DNA from: Channallabes apus
Taxonomy: Eukaryota > Chordata > Actinopteri > Siluriformes > Clariidae
Length of the DNA: 64,000 nt
Direction: 5' to 3'
NCBI GenBank assembly: GCA_030522415.1
Contig: CM060124.1
Location: 24,859,454 to 24,923,453 of the forward strand
This document shows positions 12,001 through 22,943 of this stretch, piece after piece. The position numbers and the translations under genes were made by a program. The notes under the pieces are model-generated. The model was given only the letters and a program-made list of their open reading frames with translations. It searched no databases and had not been told where the DNA came from. Numbering within the stretch: position 1 is the stretch's first letter; the number at the start of each line of letters is the position of its first letter.

Positions 12001-15000
12001 GGAGGGGGGTTATTGTGTAGGATGACTGTCTCTCACACACACACACACACACACACACACTAACGATCTTTTTCTTTTTGTGCGACTTTACCAAGGAACC
12101 TCTATAATGACATTTACTTCTGTCCTCTTTTTGAGGATTTGGCGGAAATGTGAAGTTGTGTTGTCGTTAAACAGATTCATGTCCCGCACTGCTACAGCAT
12201 ATTTAACCTTTGTTTTCCTTGTGGAGCCAATGTTGTAGTACAGTTACTGAAGAACATGGAGCATGGGAGACGATTACCCACAATCCTGCAGTCCGCAAGA
12301 GAGAAACCATTGGCTCAGTTGTGATCACATGATGCTTAGCAGACAATGCGTATACATACAACTTGTATTTCAAGAGCTCACTCGTTTATCAATTTAATTA
12401 TAATTTTTCCTTGACTTGCGAAACACTCGCAGTCCAATTTACTCACAATACAAGGTTTTATTAAGTGTCATATGATAAACAATGACACTTAATATACAGA
12501 CTTCAGATTATCTTATAACGTTATGTCTGAAAATATTTTGCCTCTTCAGTTACTCTTGGCTTTATCAGATTCTCCAGAGTCAGAACAACCAAGCACTTCT
12601 CGAGGACAAGCGATGGATTGTTATAGGTATTTATGAATTATTAATTGTGCATAATGATCTTATAAATGCATTTACTTTATTGTTAGCAAATATAGGGCAT
12701 TATCATTACAGGGATCCATGTGCAATCATTATAATGGAAAAGCTAACTTAATTATGTGTCACATTTTTAGCATGTTTCAGATAAGAACTAATATGCTTTC
12801 TGTTTTCTGTATGTGGACTTTGTGTCATCTTGTATTTGCCACAACTATATCACAAAGAGAAACCTTAAAATTGTACAAACATGTTTTTTATTAGTCAGTT
12901 TAAAAGGATGTAAAGACACTTGTGCAGTACAAATATTGATAGAATAAAACAATGATTTTTCTGTGCATTTTCAAAAAGTATATTGTTGCCATTTATTTAA
13001 ATCTTAACTACACATTAGCACATTTACTCTTGGGTGTAATTAAGTAATTAATTTCTGTACATTTCCTAATTCACAATTGTTTTTAATTATGTTTTTAATT
13101 CTTTGTCCTTTACATTTTTCAGGAAATACACAAGAATGTTTGCAACTGAGATATGCAACCACAGCAGCAGCAGTGATGAAGATACTTCTGTAGTTACTGC
13201 CTGTTCAACAACTGTAGACAGGTATTTAAAAAAAAAAAAACACATACAAAATGTAATATTTGTTATAAAAGCCTTTTATAGGTACATGATACAGTGGGGA
13301 CAATAATGCCTTTTTATTAGAGGTTTATTTTAAAGGATAGAGACAGAATAATAATAGAACATCAAGAAAAAAAACACATTATATAAATGTTCTAATATTT
13401 GGAGTTAAAATTTGGTGAACTTAATATTGGTGTTAATTCTTTAATAATTTTTTGATGAGAGCCTGATTATCCAAAACCATGCCTATCATCAGCCAAGTGT
13501 TATGGTAAAACAAATCTGTAAAAACTAGCTGTAGGAATCAATTGCAGAGGCTTGCACCATGCAGGATGTTACTTGTATAGTGGAACCTTGCATTACAAGC
13601 ATAATTCGTTCCGGAAGCGGGCTCATACGGTTTCACTGTATTACTAATGCTGTCATTGTTTTGTTGTTGGGCAGTTCAGTAGACTCTATTATTTATAACA
13701 CCTGCTTTTATTTTATTACCTCCCCTTATTCTTTCCCCACCAGTGATCTGGTTACAATTGAAGACATTGTGGCTAACTTATACACCCAAATAAGGAAGGA
13801 TTCTTGTTCAAAATTTTTCATCAACCGCGAAGATGTTTGGGGTAGCACGGTTATCGCTCTTAGGAGAAAAAACTTCCAGGGAGACAGTGATGTCTTCGTA
13901 AAATTCTCTGATGATTCTGGTGTGCCTGAACCTGGAATTGATGTTGGTGGACCGAAAAGGGAATTTTTGACTCTTTGCATGGAATCTCTCCAAGATCAGG
14001 TGATGTTTGAAGGCCCATCTGGACAAAAAACAATCAGACTTAATCCAAAAGGTAAGGTACTAGGGCTGCATGATTTAATAATAAAAAAAAAAATACATTG
14101 GAATTATTTGCATACATAACACGATTGCAAATAAAAATTGTGTACTATTTGATATTTAAAACTTTTTTATTTAGGTTAATTGCTATTAATTTCTGAATTA
14201 TATTATTAAGAGGATATTTGCCAATATTTATTTATCTACTGAAACAAATGAAAATATATAAGCAAATATTAAAATATTGACAAACTACATATGTTACTAA
14301 CTATTACATGTTAGAAAATGCAGTCTTTTGAAATATGATATGGACCTGTGCAATAATTTAGATTTAGAATTATGTTTGATTAATTGTGCTGTACTACTGT
14401 TTGCTAGGGATGATATGACATGATATTATTGTGATATCTAGGGTATAATTCAATGTGGATTGCAAGTCCGAAAGTATCATTTTATTACCTCCCCTTATTC
14501 TTAGCAAATATTTTTCTCCTACCACACTAGGTTGGACACTGCACTGCCTGTTAATGTGTGAATAGTTTACAGCACACCAGGCAACATTTTACAAGACAAC
14601 TGCATACATACTGTAAATAAAAAAAAAATATATTTTTTTTAAATCAACACGTGATGACCAAAGCCTTTGTGGACACTCACACTTTTATCTGCTAGTTGAA
14701 TGTCCCATTCCAGATTTATTATTATTTATTTATTTATTTTTTTGGCAAAAAAAAAAACCCTATACTTTTCTGGAAAGGCTTTAGACTAAATTTTGGAGAA
14801 TGGCTGTGGGACCAGGCACTGAGATTGGTTGGATCTCATCAGGGAGATCTCTAAATGTTCCAGCTTATCACAAAATTATTTAGTGGAGTTCTTCCACTCC
14901 AACCATAACACATAAGGTTTTCATGGAGCTCATTTTCTGCACATGGGCATCCTCATCCTGGAAGAGGTTTGGGCCTCTTAGTTAACATGAGAAGAATCTG

Positions 15001-18000
15001 TGTGCTAGAGTATATAAAGACATTCCAGACAATTGTGTGGTTTCAACGTATTGACCACATGTGGTTGTGATGGTCAGATGCTCACAACGTTTTGGCTATA
15101 TTGAGGCTTTCTCCTGCATTGATACTTACATATACAAATAAGATTAAGCAAATCACTAAGAATATACAGTACAATTGCTTATTTTTCTGTGCCATTAATT
15201 TTGTGAAACCTTGGATTGCGAGTAACTTGGTCTGTGAGCATTTTACAAGATAGCAAATGAACGAGGTCTTGAAATATGGGTAGTATGTGCTTTGTCTGAG
15301 CCAATGGTTCTTCTCTTTTTTGCTCTTATAAAGCATTTTTTACATTTTGTGTCTAAGTGTAGTGACTGTTCTTTAGTAACTGTACTACAACAATGGCCCC
15401 CTCAAGAAAAACAAAGGTTAAAAAGGCTGTAGCATTGCGGGAGATGAATCTGTTTAACGAAAATGTAATGTCACATGTCCATGAAATCCTTAAAACGAGA
15501 CAAAAGCAAGTATTATTAGTGAGGTTCCTTGTTAAAGAAGTTTGCAGACAGAGCAGTGATTACATTAGTGTGTGTGTCTGTGTAGCCACCCTGCACCTCT
15601 CCTCTCTTGCCTTACTTCAGCCACAATTCTGTTCAAATGAAAAGTCCAGCTTAATTTGTCAAATGTTTACTTCATATTTTGTATAAATTATTTTATATGA
15701 ATATTTTTGGGCTGTGAAAACAATCGTTTCCAATATTCTTTTTATGGTGAAATTTGGTATACGGGAGTGGATTACAAGCATGCTTCCGAAACAAATTATG
15801 CTCTCAATCCAAAGTTTAACTGTCCATTAATCTGAATCTCCCATAAGACTTGCATTTTTTTTTGACACACAGCCTTAAAGAATGATGAATACTACATGGC
15901 AGGACAAATCATTGCCATTTCAGTTGTGAATGGTGGACCAGGCCCAGCCTTTTTCTCAAATGAATTTTACAATCATCTAGTGGGAAGGCAAAGTACGTTT
16001 ACTCTGGAGAACATTCATGACCAGACCATACGTGAAGTTCTTGAGCAGGTAAGCTCACATCCACAAGTTTACGAGGAATTTTGCCTCAAATTGATTGCAT
16101 GAAAGTTTTAATTTTTTTAGTCAAGTCAACTCACTCACTGGAGCCTATCCCAGGAGACTTAGGGCACAAGGTCAGGTACACCCGAACGGGATGCAAATCC
16201 CAACCCATTGCAGGTCACACATATATACACACTCACACTCTCATTTACACATTATGGGCAATTTGGGAACTCCAGTTATTCTAATCTAAATGTCTTTGTA
16301 CTGTGGGAAGAAACCGGAGGAAACCCTCCAAGTGCAGAGAGAACATGCAGACTCCATGCATACAGACACCACTGTGCCGCCAAGTAAAGTAGGCTTTTAT
16401 TGTTAATTAAACCATACAAAATCCAGTGTACATTGAAACGAAACAACTTTCCTCCAGGACAAGGATGTACATACAACATAAATTTACAAAATTGGCTAAG
16501 AACTATATAAGAAGTCAAGCTCACCAATCACAGTATTTTTATTAGTTTACTTCTGTTGAATATCAAAAGTGACTGAGGTGTGGAATTAATTCTTATCCAT
16601 TTATTATTGTCTCAGATCAGAAATGCAAACACCGTCAATGAGGCAAGAGAAATCTGTGAGAGGAACAGTGCCATGTTTTCTTCTGCAGGATGTTTTCGCT
16701 TCCTAAGGACTCTTGAAGATAAAAAAGACCTCATTTCTGATTACGTTGAGTGGTACCTGTTCATTAAAAACCATGCAGCAATTCAGAGGTAAAAATTATT
16801 ACAAGTAGTCTCAATGACATGTTATTCAAAAAATGTGGGCGTCATGGTCCCTGAGCCACTATATCACAATCTGTACTGAAATGTGACTGTGCCATCAGGG
16901 AAGAAAAGCTCCATAGATGTGATAACCTGGTGATTCAGTACATTCTGGTGGTCAACTGATTTCATCTTATTTCCGCCTAAAGTTGCTGAGTCTAGACCTG
17001 AGTAACTGATCAACCCCAGATCATAACACTGTCTCCATAGGCTTGTACAGTGGACACTATACATGATGAGTGCATCGCTTCATGCGCTTCCCTTCTTATC
17101 CTGATACACACATCAATCTGGAATAGGCTCAATCTGGACTCATCAGGTCACATGACCTTTGTCCATCACTCCAAAGTGTAGTCTTTATGCTCATAATACA
17201 CTACAGGCCATTGTCTACAAATACCCGTAATAAGTGTTTTTTAATTTTTTTATGGCCAAACCTGTTTAGTTCCAATCCTGTGAAATTTTGACACATTGTG
17301 TGTGTATATGTATATGGAAATGTGCTTCGTTTAAATATTAAATATAGCTTTGTTTCTACTGTACAGTTTTATATTGCAACTCAACTAATCATTTAAGTGA
17401 TCTCCAAAGACATTTTTTTTAAATGACATTTCTTCAGTCGTCCTTCCAGGACCAAATTCCATGAAATTCAGTTATTTCCTTCGTTTGTTTTCTTTTAGTA
17501 TATGTTAAGTGCACATAGAATATGGAAATACTGTTATCTTAATGTCATTTACCATGCTTAAATAATTAAATGGATAACCTTATGTAGAGGCGTTCCTAAT
17601 AAAGTGAGTATAGTAATTACCTAAAAAAAAATGCTGTGGTTTTTTGGTTTATTTCTTGTCCTAGATTCAAAGAGGGGCTAAGCACACTTAATGCTTTAAG
17701 TGCCATGGAAAGTCATCCTGATATTTTTTACCCAGTGATGTGTTACACTGCAACAGCAATCAACGCTCTGTCCTTAGAGAACACCTTCCACAAAATGTTC
17801 AGTCCTTCAGGTAGTAACAAACGGAGAACTGAAGCACAGGTAGCAAGCTACTGGGGAAATTTCCTAGCTGATGTTGAAGGTAAGTGCTATTGTGGTCTAC
17901 TTTGTCCCAAAAAAAATGTGAACTTCTGCAAGATTGTAATTAAGGCATTTTTTTAAATAGATGAAGAAATCCCTGGCCTCAGCCTTAATGATATTTTGAT

Positions 18001-18196
18001 GTTTGGAACGGGCCTAAAGACATTTCCCCCTGCTGGCTTCCAGCCACTACCTTCGTTGGAGTTTAGTGAAGGTGCCTTCCCAACAGCGAATACTTGTAGC
18101 AACGTGATTCGTTTGCCATTGTGCAACAACTACAAGGAGTTTTGCCAAAACATGGAATTTGGAATCAAGAATTCTCCAGGATTTGGTGTGTACTAA
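6066..18196 (+). CDS. HECT-domain E3 ubiquitin ligase, G2E3-like, 13 coding exons, 668 residues
   Basis: Exons: 6066-6198, 7388-7497, 8191-8497, 9897-9985, 10106-10152, 11377-11413, 12550-12626, 13123-13221, 13744-14051, 15873-16048, 16616-16788, 17665-17879, 17961-18196. All 12 introns are GT-AG and the phases join without a stop (2007 bases including TAA). Residues 1-23 are a zinc ribbon (Cys 3, 6, 17, 20). Exon 2 is basic. Exon 3 (82-184) is the conserved LLLYPD-type domain (here VLLYPDYTRVD) found in fish G2E3-like proteins. Exons 4-8 are acidic/Ser-rich linker. HECT spans about 328-668: GIDVGGPKREF near 364-374, catalytic Cys636 in TCSNVIRLP, and Phe665 fourth from the end as in active HECT enzymes. 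The expected role is transfer of ubiquitin from an E2 through Cys636; substrate unknown. Human G2E3 has PHD fingers, absent here. The convergent neighbour is a transposase with the same zinc ribbon, suggesting an element-borne or domesticated gene. Exon boundaries are my inference from splice sites and homology. Confidence 0.88.
6655..6785 (+). mobile_element. SINE 3' fragment in HECT intron 1
   Basis: Contains CACTGTTGGGCCCTTGAGCAAGGCCCTTAACCCT, split here only by description, plus the GAAAAGAGCATTTGCCACCT tail typical of fish tRNA-derived SINEs. The body matches the SINE at 4921-5191; the promoter half is missing. Confidence 0.65.
6935..7289 (-). mobile_element. tRNA-derived SINE 'family B', copy 1
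   Basis: Reads on the minus strand from a GGCGGCACAGTGGTGTAGTG head through a B-box-like region to a body with GTTTGCATGTTCTCCCCGTG and CCTGCGATGGATTGGC. Similar copies are at 28545, 29672, 44800 and 60423, with a shorter one at 16120. Sits in HECT intron 1. Confidence 0.75.
8522..8642. mobile_element. Near-perfect hairpin MITE in HECT intron 3
   Basis: Arms 8522-8569 and 8594-8642 are reverse complements over 48 bases with a single extra T, containing GGTCTGGAAAAAAATAAAAG and its complement. The loop is about 24 bases. It begins only 24 bp after the exon 3 donor. The near-identity of the arms suggests a young insertion. Its end motif resembles the remnant at 9470-9722. Confidence 0.8.
8796..8866 (+). 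repeat. 3' tail of repeat family A
   Basis: Contains AACAATGACAATTGTTAAAA and GCGCTATACAAATAAAATTG, the terminal block of the fuller copy at 54344-54961. The rest of the repeat is not present. Confidence 0.6.
9470..9722 (-). mobile_element. Degenerate Tc1-associated non-autonomous element
   Basis: The stretch with CTCTCCACTAGTTTTTCACA, a TTCCAGAAGTCTTTTGGAGC block and a CTTATTTTTTCAGAGCTGTA end resembles a common fish element whose tip also forms the hairpin at 8522-8642. No open frame is preserved. In HECT intron 3. Confidence 0.45.
10153..11376. other. HECT intron 5, no recognised element
   Basis: Unassigned intronic sequence. Local open stretches at 10427-10681 (-) and 10663-10863 (+) show no family resemblance and lack splice-consistent context. 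Confidence 0.4.
11787..12460 (-). mobile_element. Non-autonomous DNA element 'C', copy 1, in HECT intron 6
   Basis: The ends are imperfect inverted repeats: CTTGGATTGCGAGCATAATT at the left and, reversed, CCTTGTATTGTGAGTAAATT at the right. The interior matches the reverse complement of the copy at 15204-15820, for example the block including CATTGGCTCAG near 12310 and AACCATTGGC in complement near 15303. A (CA)13 tract lies at 12034-12060. Confidence 0.6.
13576..13634 (+). mobile_element. Terminal fragment of element C in HECT intron 8
   Basis: Contains GGAACCTTGCATTACAAGCATAATTCGTTCC, in two overlapping halves, matching the ends of the copies at 11787 and 15204. Only the tip is present. It lies about 110 bp before HECT exon 9. 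Confidence 0.5.
14740..15105. mobile_element. Tc1-type non-autonomous remnant in HECT intron 9
   Basis: Carries GTTCTTCCACTCCAACCATA, a GGAAGAGGTTTGGGCCTCTT block and a CACAACGTTTTGGCTATA end near 15085-15102, a recurrent fish Tc1-related arrangement. No transposase frame remains. Confidence 0.5.
15204..15820 (+). mobile_element. Non-autonomous DNA element 'C', copy 2, in HECT intron 9
   Basis: Starts with AAACCTTGGATTGCGAGTAA and ends with ATTATGCTCTCAATCCAAAG, its approximate inverse. A short open frame at 15393-15686 begins MAPSRKTKVKKAV but has no recognisable domain. The opposite-orientation copy lies in intron 6, so two copies of one family sit inside the same gene. Confidence 0.6.
16120..16385 (-). 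mobile_element. SINE family B, truncated copy 2, in HECT intron 10
   Basis: Matches the family B body (GGAGCCTATCCCAGGAGACT, CATGCAGACTCCATGCATAC) and ends in CACTGTGCCGCC; parts of the B-box region are deleted. Confidence 0.65.
16840..17340 (-). mobile_element. Tc1-like transposase remnant in HECT intron 11
   Basis: On the minus strand the frame at 17064-16864 reads WRQCYDLGLISYSGLDS and later VLNHQVITSMELFFPDGT, matching the central part of a fish Tc1-like transposase. A related remnant is at 30260-30990. The DDE frame is not intact. Confidence 0.65.
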
Positions 18197-19601
18197 GTTC
18201 AGTGTAATTCACATTCAAGCAAAACAGCGAATTGGATGTTGAAAACATGTTGACATAGAAAAAATTTTAAGTTCTTTTTGTTTTGTATTCTTTCTTGAGC
18301 CAAAAATAGTTTTCCTGTTTTTTATAGTCATAAGATTGAAATCAAGATTGACTGGACTCATCACACCTCATGACCTTTTGCCAATGCTCCTCTTTGCGTT
18401 GCATGTGTGCTGTGTAGCTGCGAGTCTCCTGTTTTTTTTTTTTTTATTCTGATTTTATTCTTATTTCATTTGATTTTACTAAGTGTTTAAGTGGTCTCCC
18501 ATCAGGCTCATGCGGGATGTTTTTCTAACTTGAAGATGATGGCTCACCAATATCCTTCCAGGTTTTAATATTGTTTTACAGTACTTTAAATATATATAAT
18601 ATATATATATTTTTTTTTTGTCATTTTATAACAATCTCTTTAGTTTTCCTTGCTAATTCTTTAATTTGTCCCTTCTGAAGCAAAATAAATTTAGTTCACA
18701 TTTATCTATGGACACATCTGTTTAGTCTCACCCTCAAATTCTTACTTTCATTATTAAACAGTTGTAATTAGTTTTTATCTTTTTTGATGCAACTTCATAA
18801 AGCATTTAAGTGATTCTAATTTATCAACCACATTCTTTGACAAAGGTGGCAGTTCAGAACTATGCTTCCAGGTTCTAATATTGTGTTGGAAAGTAACTAA
18901 TTATTGTCATTTAAAATATCCTTGCTTGATTGATAACAATAATGTGACCGCTTTAGAATGGCAATTGTTTATGGTCAGATAGTGACAAAGCAGAAATTGT
19001 AAATGGAGCATTTGACCTGTTTGATCACGTTATATAATTGATATTGGTTTCAATTAAGGAATAAAATCTTTAATGTTTTTTCCTTTTATTGTTTTCAATC
19101 TTAATACTACAAACATTGCATTTAACATTACTAAACAAGATACTGGAAACTACACAAAGTAGCAAGTACAAAATTAGGGCCAATTACTGACTGATTTGTT
19201 GCTTTATATATTTACACACAAACATTATAAATATATTTTATTTATTTACATTTTTAAAACATAATGGAGCATCCATGGAGTTGAATTCACCTGGTAGATA
19301 AAAGAAACACAGCCAAATAAACATGCATGAATATACTGTTTAAAACAGTACACCTCTGCCCCTTATATGTATCTGTTCAATGTAAGTAATGTGTAGAATG
19401 GCCCCAAATGTGCAGAATTAGTTCAACTGCCCGTTATGTGGCCTGACAAATGTTTTTAATTTCAAGTAAAATATAAAAGAATATGTTATAAAAACCTTAT
19501 TTAATTTAAATTTGCTAAAGTTAAACATACTCATGATTTGTGTGGAAAAAGTAACAAAAACACCAGATAAAGGTCATGGTTGTTTCAGTGAGGCATGTCG
19601 T
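18197..19601. other. 3' UTRs and spacer between two convergent genes
   Basis: No coding sequence. AATAAA at 18684-18689 and 19060-19065 could end the HECT transcript; TTTATT at 19085-19090 and 19237-19242 could end the transposase transcript from the other strand. Parts of 18330-18960 look like decayed Tc1 sequence, but I cannot align them well. Confidence 0.45.
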
Positions 19602-22021
19602 TTACAATCCACATATGTCCTTGAGATTTATATACAAATTCATAGCTTCTTCCCATGATTGTGGAACAGTTAGATAATTTCTCAGAACTGCCTGTTCAAA
19701 GAAGTCCTGCATCACTGGATCACCACACTTAGCAGGAACCTCTGTGAATTCCTGAAATGGCAGAAGTTGCTGGTCTGTCATCTGAAATCCACAATCTCTT
19801 GATCCATGTCTGTAAAAATATAGGAAACATCATAAATTAACAAAATAAAAAGTGTGATAAAAGAAAAAAATGTTACAGTGCAAGAGATAAAACATGCACA
19901 CCACATTTCAGAATTGGTAATAGTCCAGTCTATGGAGTAATACTTATCTTGTTTAAAAAAAAGAAAAACTTTAAAGACAAATATTAAACAACATTAGCAG
20001 TTATGCCATGACAAAGTTTCATAAACTTTTTGTGCAAATAATCTCATATAATCTCAATTTGTACAAGCTGTACTAGGAGACAAGCAATCGCGTACCTGTG
20101 AGGAAGTTGGTAGAGCTCATCAGGCACACCCCCTGGACAGTATGAAAAGCGAGATGGTCTGATGCGGTGTAGATTCCATTGTACCTTGCACTGGCCTAGG
20201 TCCTCTTGTAAAACTTCCATGAAACAGAAGCGCATCAAACACTGATGAGTATGACTTCCGTCAAAAAGTCCCTGGTCAAGCATGTCAGCAAACAGCTCGA
20301 TCCAGAACTGTGCCCTGTTTGAAAAATAATGGTTTTAGGATATCATTAGTACCCATTATTGACAAGAAAAGAGTTTTTAGAAATAGTTAAAAGATTAAAG
20401 ATAAAAAATAATCTGCTTATCTTTAATGTAATCAGTGATATTATTATTATTTCAGGTTGAAGCCAACGTACATGTTTGTATCTCTTTCTGTACAGCTGAA
20501 CTCTCTGTCTAACTTATTAATACAAAGAAATCACATTCTGTAAGGTTGAGTGAGTTATGTCTTCTGTACTTTTTGTCTTAAAGTGATTGAAGCATGTAAA
20601 AATACAACTTCAGCGCTGTTGAATTTTCATTTCAGCAAAAGTGAAAATATGAACTAATCCCATTAAAAATATTCAGTTTGTCTTTTCTAATTAATATCTA
20701 TTGGTGCAGGTGTTTGTTTACATTGAGCAAGTAGCGCATTTGTAGATTATTTTAAATTAGATTATTAAATCCAGCACCTAACGTTTCATAACATCACTTT
20801 TACTCAACATTTTGAGGGCATCAGTTCAGATATGTTACACACACTCATTTCACACTGATGTGAATATGCTTACTCTAATGACCCATGTTTAATCTCATAG
20901 TCGCTCCTCACATTATTGCTTTTTATTAAAAAGTCGTTAATTTCATTTATGAAGCAGATTTAAATTAAGGCAAATATCAAAGAACTGGCAACATATAATG
21001 GAATTCTGTCCAGCCAGTTTTGCATGCTGGTGTGACAAAGGGTACACAGACAGACAGAAACTTTTGAAATGTAGAGATAAAATTGAAAGAGTGGGCTCTG
21101 ACCAAATGTACAAACAAAATATCTTGTTAATTTATATAGATAACAGACAATGCTCCAGTAAATGTAAAAGGACAAAGTTTATACCAACCTTCCCTTTCTA
21201 AAAACTGACCACCAGGATTCAATCCTCTGGTTGCTTGTACTGCTGCCATACATGTGACTCCTTGCTCCTGCATAATAGTCAGTGTGCTCGGAACGAAGTG
21301 TACATTGTATAGCGGCTAAAGTACCGTTTTCTGTCCCACAGTCAGTCCTAATTCTCATAGGAACCACTCCAATGGAACTGACACAATCCAGAAAGTACTT
21401 GGCAATCACAGCGGGATTGCTGTTGGTCGGTCCACACTCTAGCCACATTATGCGCCTGGAAAAACCATCAATGCAACCATTTAATGCCAAACCATATGGT
21501 TTTAGTTTGTCATAACCATCCACGTGCCATATGTAGTTCGGCCCGAGTGAATGATATGCGCGACGCAGTAAGCGGTGCTGTCTACGAGCATGGGTTCCCA
21601 CTGGATTCAGTGCAGACAATAGTCTCATTACAACAGTCCGTTTCACAGTTAGGAGGTATTTTTGTCTAAGTACACGCCACATTGTCCGATATCCAAAAAG
21701 CTGTCCTGGCCCTCGCAACTCGCATGCAACTGCTCTTCGAACATGAGCCAAATCAGAAAAGTTTTTTTTCCTGTATAATCGAAGATTACGCAATTTGTTC
21801 TTTAAAGTTCGAAGACAAAAGTGGATTCCGTGCACGCTTGATAACAGATCTAAAATGACAGCGTGTGTGTGACCAGCATGGAAATAGTTAACTATTAACT
21901 CCTCCACAGACGTTTCGTGTGTTACCTGTTGTACTTGCTGGCCTGTTTGCTGATTACGTCCACAAGAAACGCAAAACAAACCCGAACGAGCCAAGACATA
22001 TCCACAGAACACACAAAACAT
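19602..22021 (-). CDS. DDE integrase/transposase with N-terminal zinc ribbon, 3 exons, 419 residues
   Basis: Exons on the minus strand: 22021-21189, 20314-20096, 19809-19602 (833+219+208 = 1260 bases, ending TAA). Both introns are GT-AG and the frame is open throughout. Start: the ATG giving MFCVFCG, chosen because it puts the cysteines exactly as in the neighbouring HECT protein; an in-frame upstream codon at 22099 is less likely because a TTCTACAG acceptor lies between. Residues 1-23 are a zinc ribbon (Cys 3, 6, 17, 20). Residues about 38-90 look like a helix-turn-helix DNA-binding region. The integrase core has D168 (IWHVDGYDK), D227 (IRTDCGTEN) and E268 (NQRIESWW), spacing 58 and 40. Exons 2-3 carry the FWIELFADMLDQGLFDG and CPGGVPDELYQLPH motifs of fish integrase-core proteins. 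It should cut and join DNA ends of its own element. All catalytic residues are present, so it may be active or domesticated. Superfamily uncertain; compare with eukaryotic IS3-, IS481- and Ginger-like groups. Confidence 0.87.
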
Positions 22022-22943
22022 GTTATACTCTGTAGAACAAGTTTGAGACAAGGTTCCGATATATATTACTACTCCATCTGCTTCATCGCGGACACGCAAC
22101 GCATGACGTCATATACCACAACCTCACTCTTACATTTAGTAAAAAATAAAAGTTGTTGCAACGTTCGTACATAATTGCTTTATGAATGTTAAATGTTACA
22201 TAGCTGCTTATTTACACCAGGTATGTATCAAAATAAGCATTAACATTCAAGCTAGTTTTAATATGCTAAGCGCTAGAGGTTAGCATATAGTTATTAGCCG
22301 GCTTATGAATCCATATGTGGATGTATATTACAGAGGTTTAATTGTCTAAATTAGATAATATTCCTTTTAATCACTGACATTTACACTCGGCTCGACATGT
22401 TACCCAAATGCTCCAGTAGCATTAGCACTGCTACAAAGTTTGAATTACTGCCCTAAACAGTAACATCCCATAATGATCTTATATAGTAAACATTACCTGT
22501 CAAGTGTGTCCAGTTGCAAATTTGGTGAACATTATAGCATTATCACGCTATAATTCACTGTATATAGCACCATGATAAGTCCTGGAGCTGATGAACAGGT
22601 GTTATGCGCTAAAATGTCCCCCTACATAATCTCTATTAAATATTATATTAGAACATAAATTAATTGGTTTATGATTTAAAAATCACCAATTACACCCAAC
22701 GAATTTGCGTATAAAGTAAGCAATATAAAAATCCGTGGCCAGGGGGGCAATTTTAGCGCATAATCCTGGCTTGATTCGGAATGTTTACCTTATCCCCGTT
22801 GGCCTCAAAATCCCATAGTGCCTTGCGCATTAGCTTTAGCGTTTAGCTTGCAACTTAAACGAGAAAGAAAGTTCTCGCACACGGGAGAGATGATTTGCCT
22901 TTCTGGAGCATGTTTTTTCCCCCCTTGCGGTCTATTGTTTTTC
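22022..22943 (-). promoter_or_regulatory. Leader/promoter-like segment of the transposase gene (copy P1)
   Basis: The stretch 22255-22575 and 22790-22912 is repeated at 25770-26115 and 26150-26240 (same orientation), including CTGACATTTACACTCGGCTC, a GTGTCCAGTTG block and CGCTATAATTCACTGTATA. A TTCTACAG acceptor-like site is 9 bases before the ATG, so an upstream non-coding exon is possible. The segment closes with GATGATTTGCCTTTCTGG, shared with the end of the second copy. A promoter role is inferred from position only. Confidence 0.45.
22596..22768. mobile_element. Small MITE inside P1 (about 173 bp)
   Basis: Inverted ends: CAGGTGTTATGCGCTAAAAT at the left and, on the other strand, CAGGATTATGCGCTAAAATT at the right, followed in both by a run of C. 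It interrupts P1 relative to the other copy at 26115-26150, which confirms it as an insertion. Confidence 0.7.

Noticed and set aside
15393..15686. Small gene beginning MAPSRKTKVKK
   Set aside because: Lies inside non-autonomous element C, short, no domain; probably a relic.
21282..21669. Plus-strand frames across the transposase exon
   Set aside because: Antisense shadows; the minus strand has catalytic motifs and consistent splicing.
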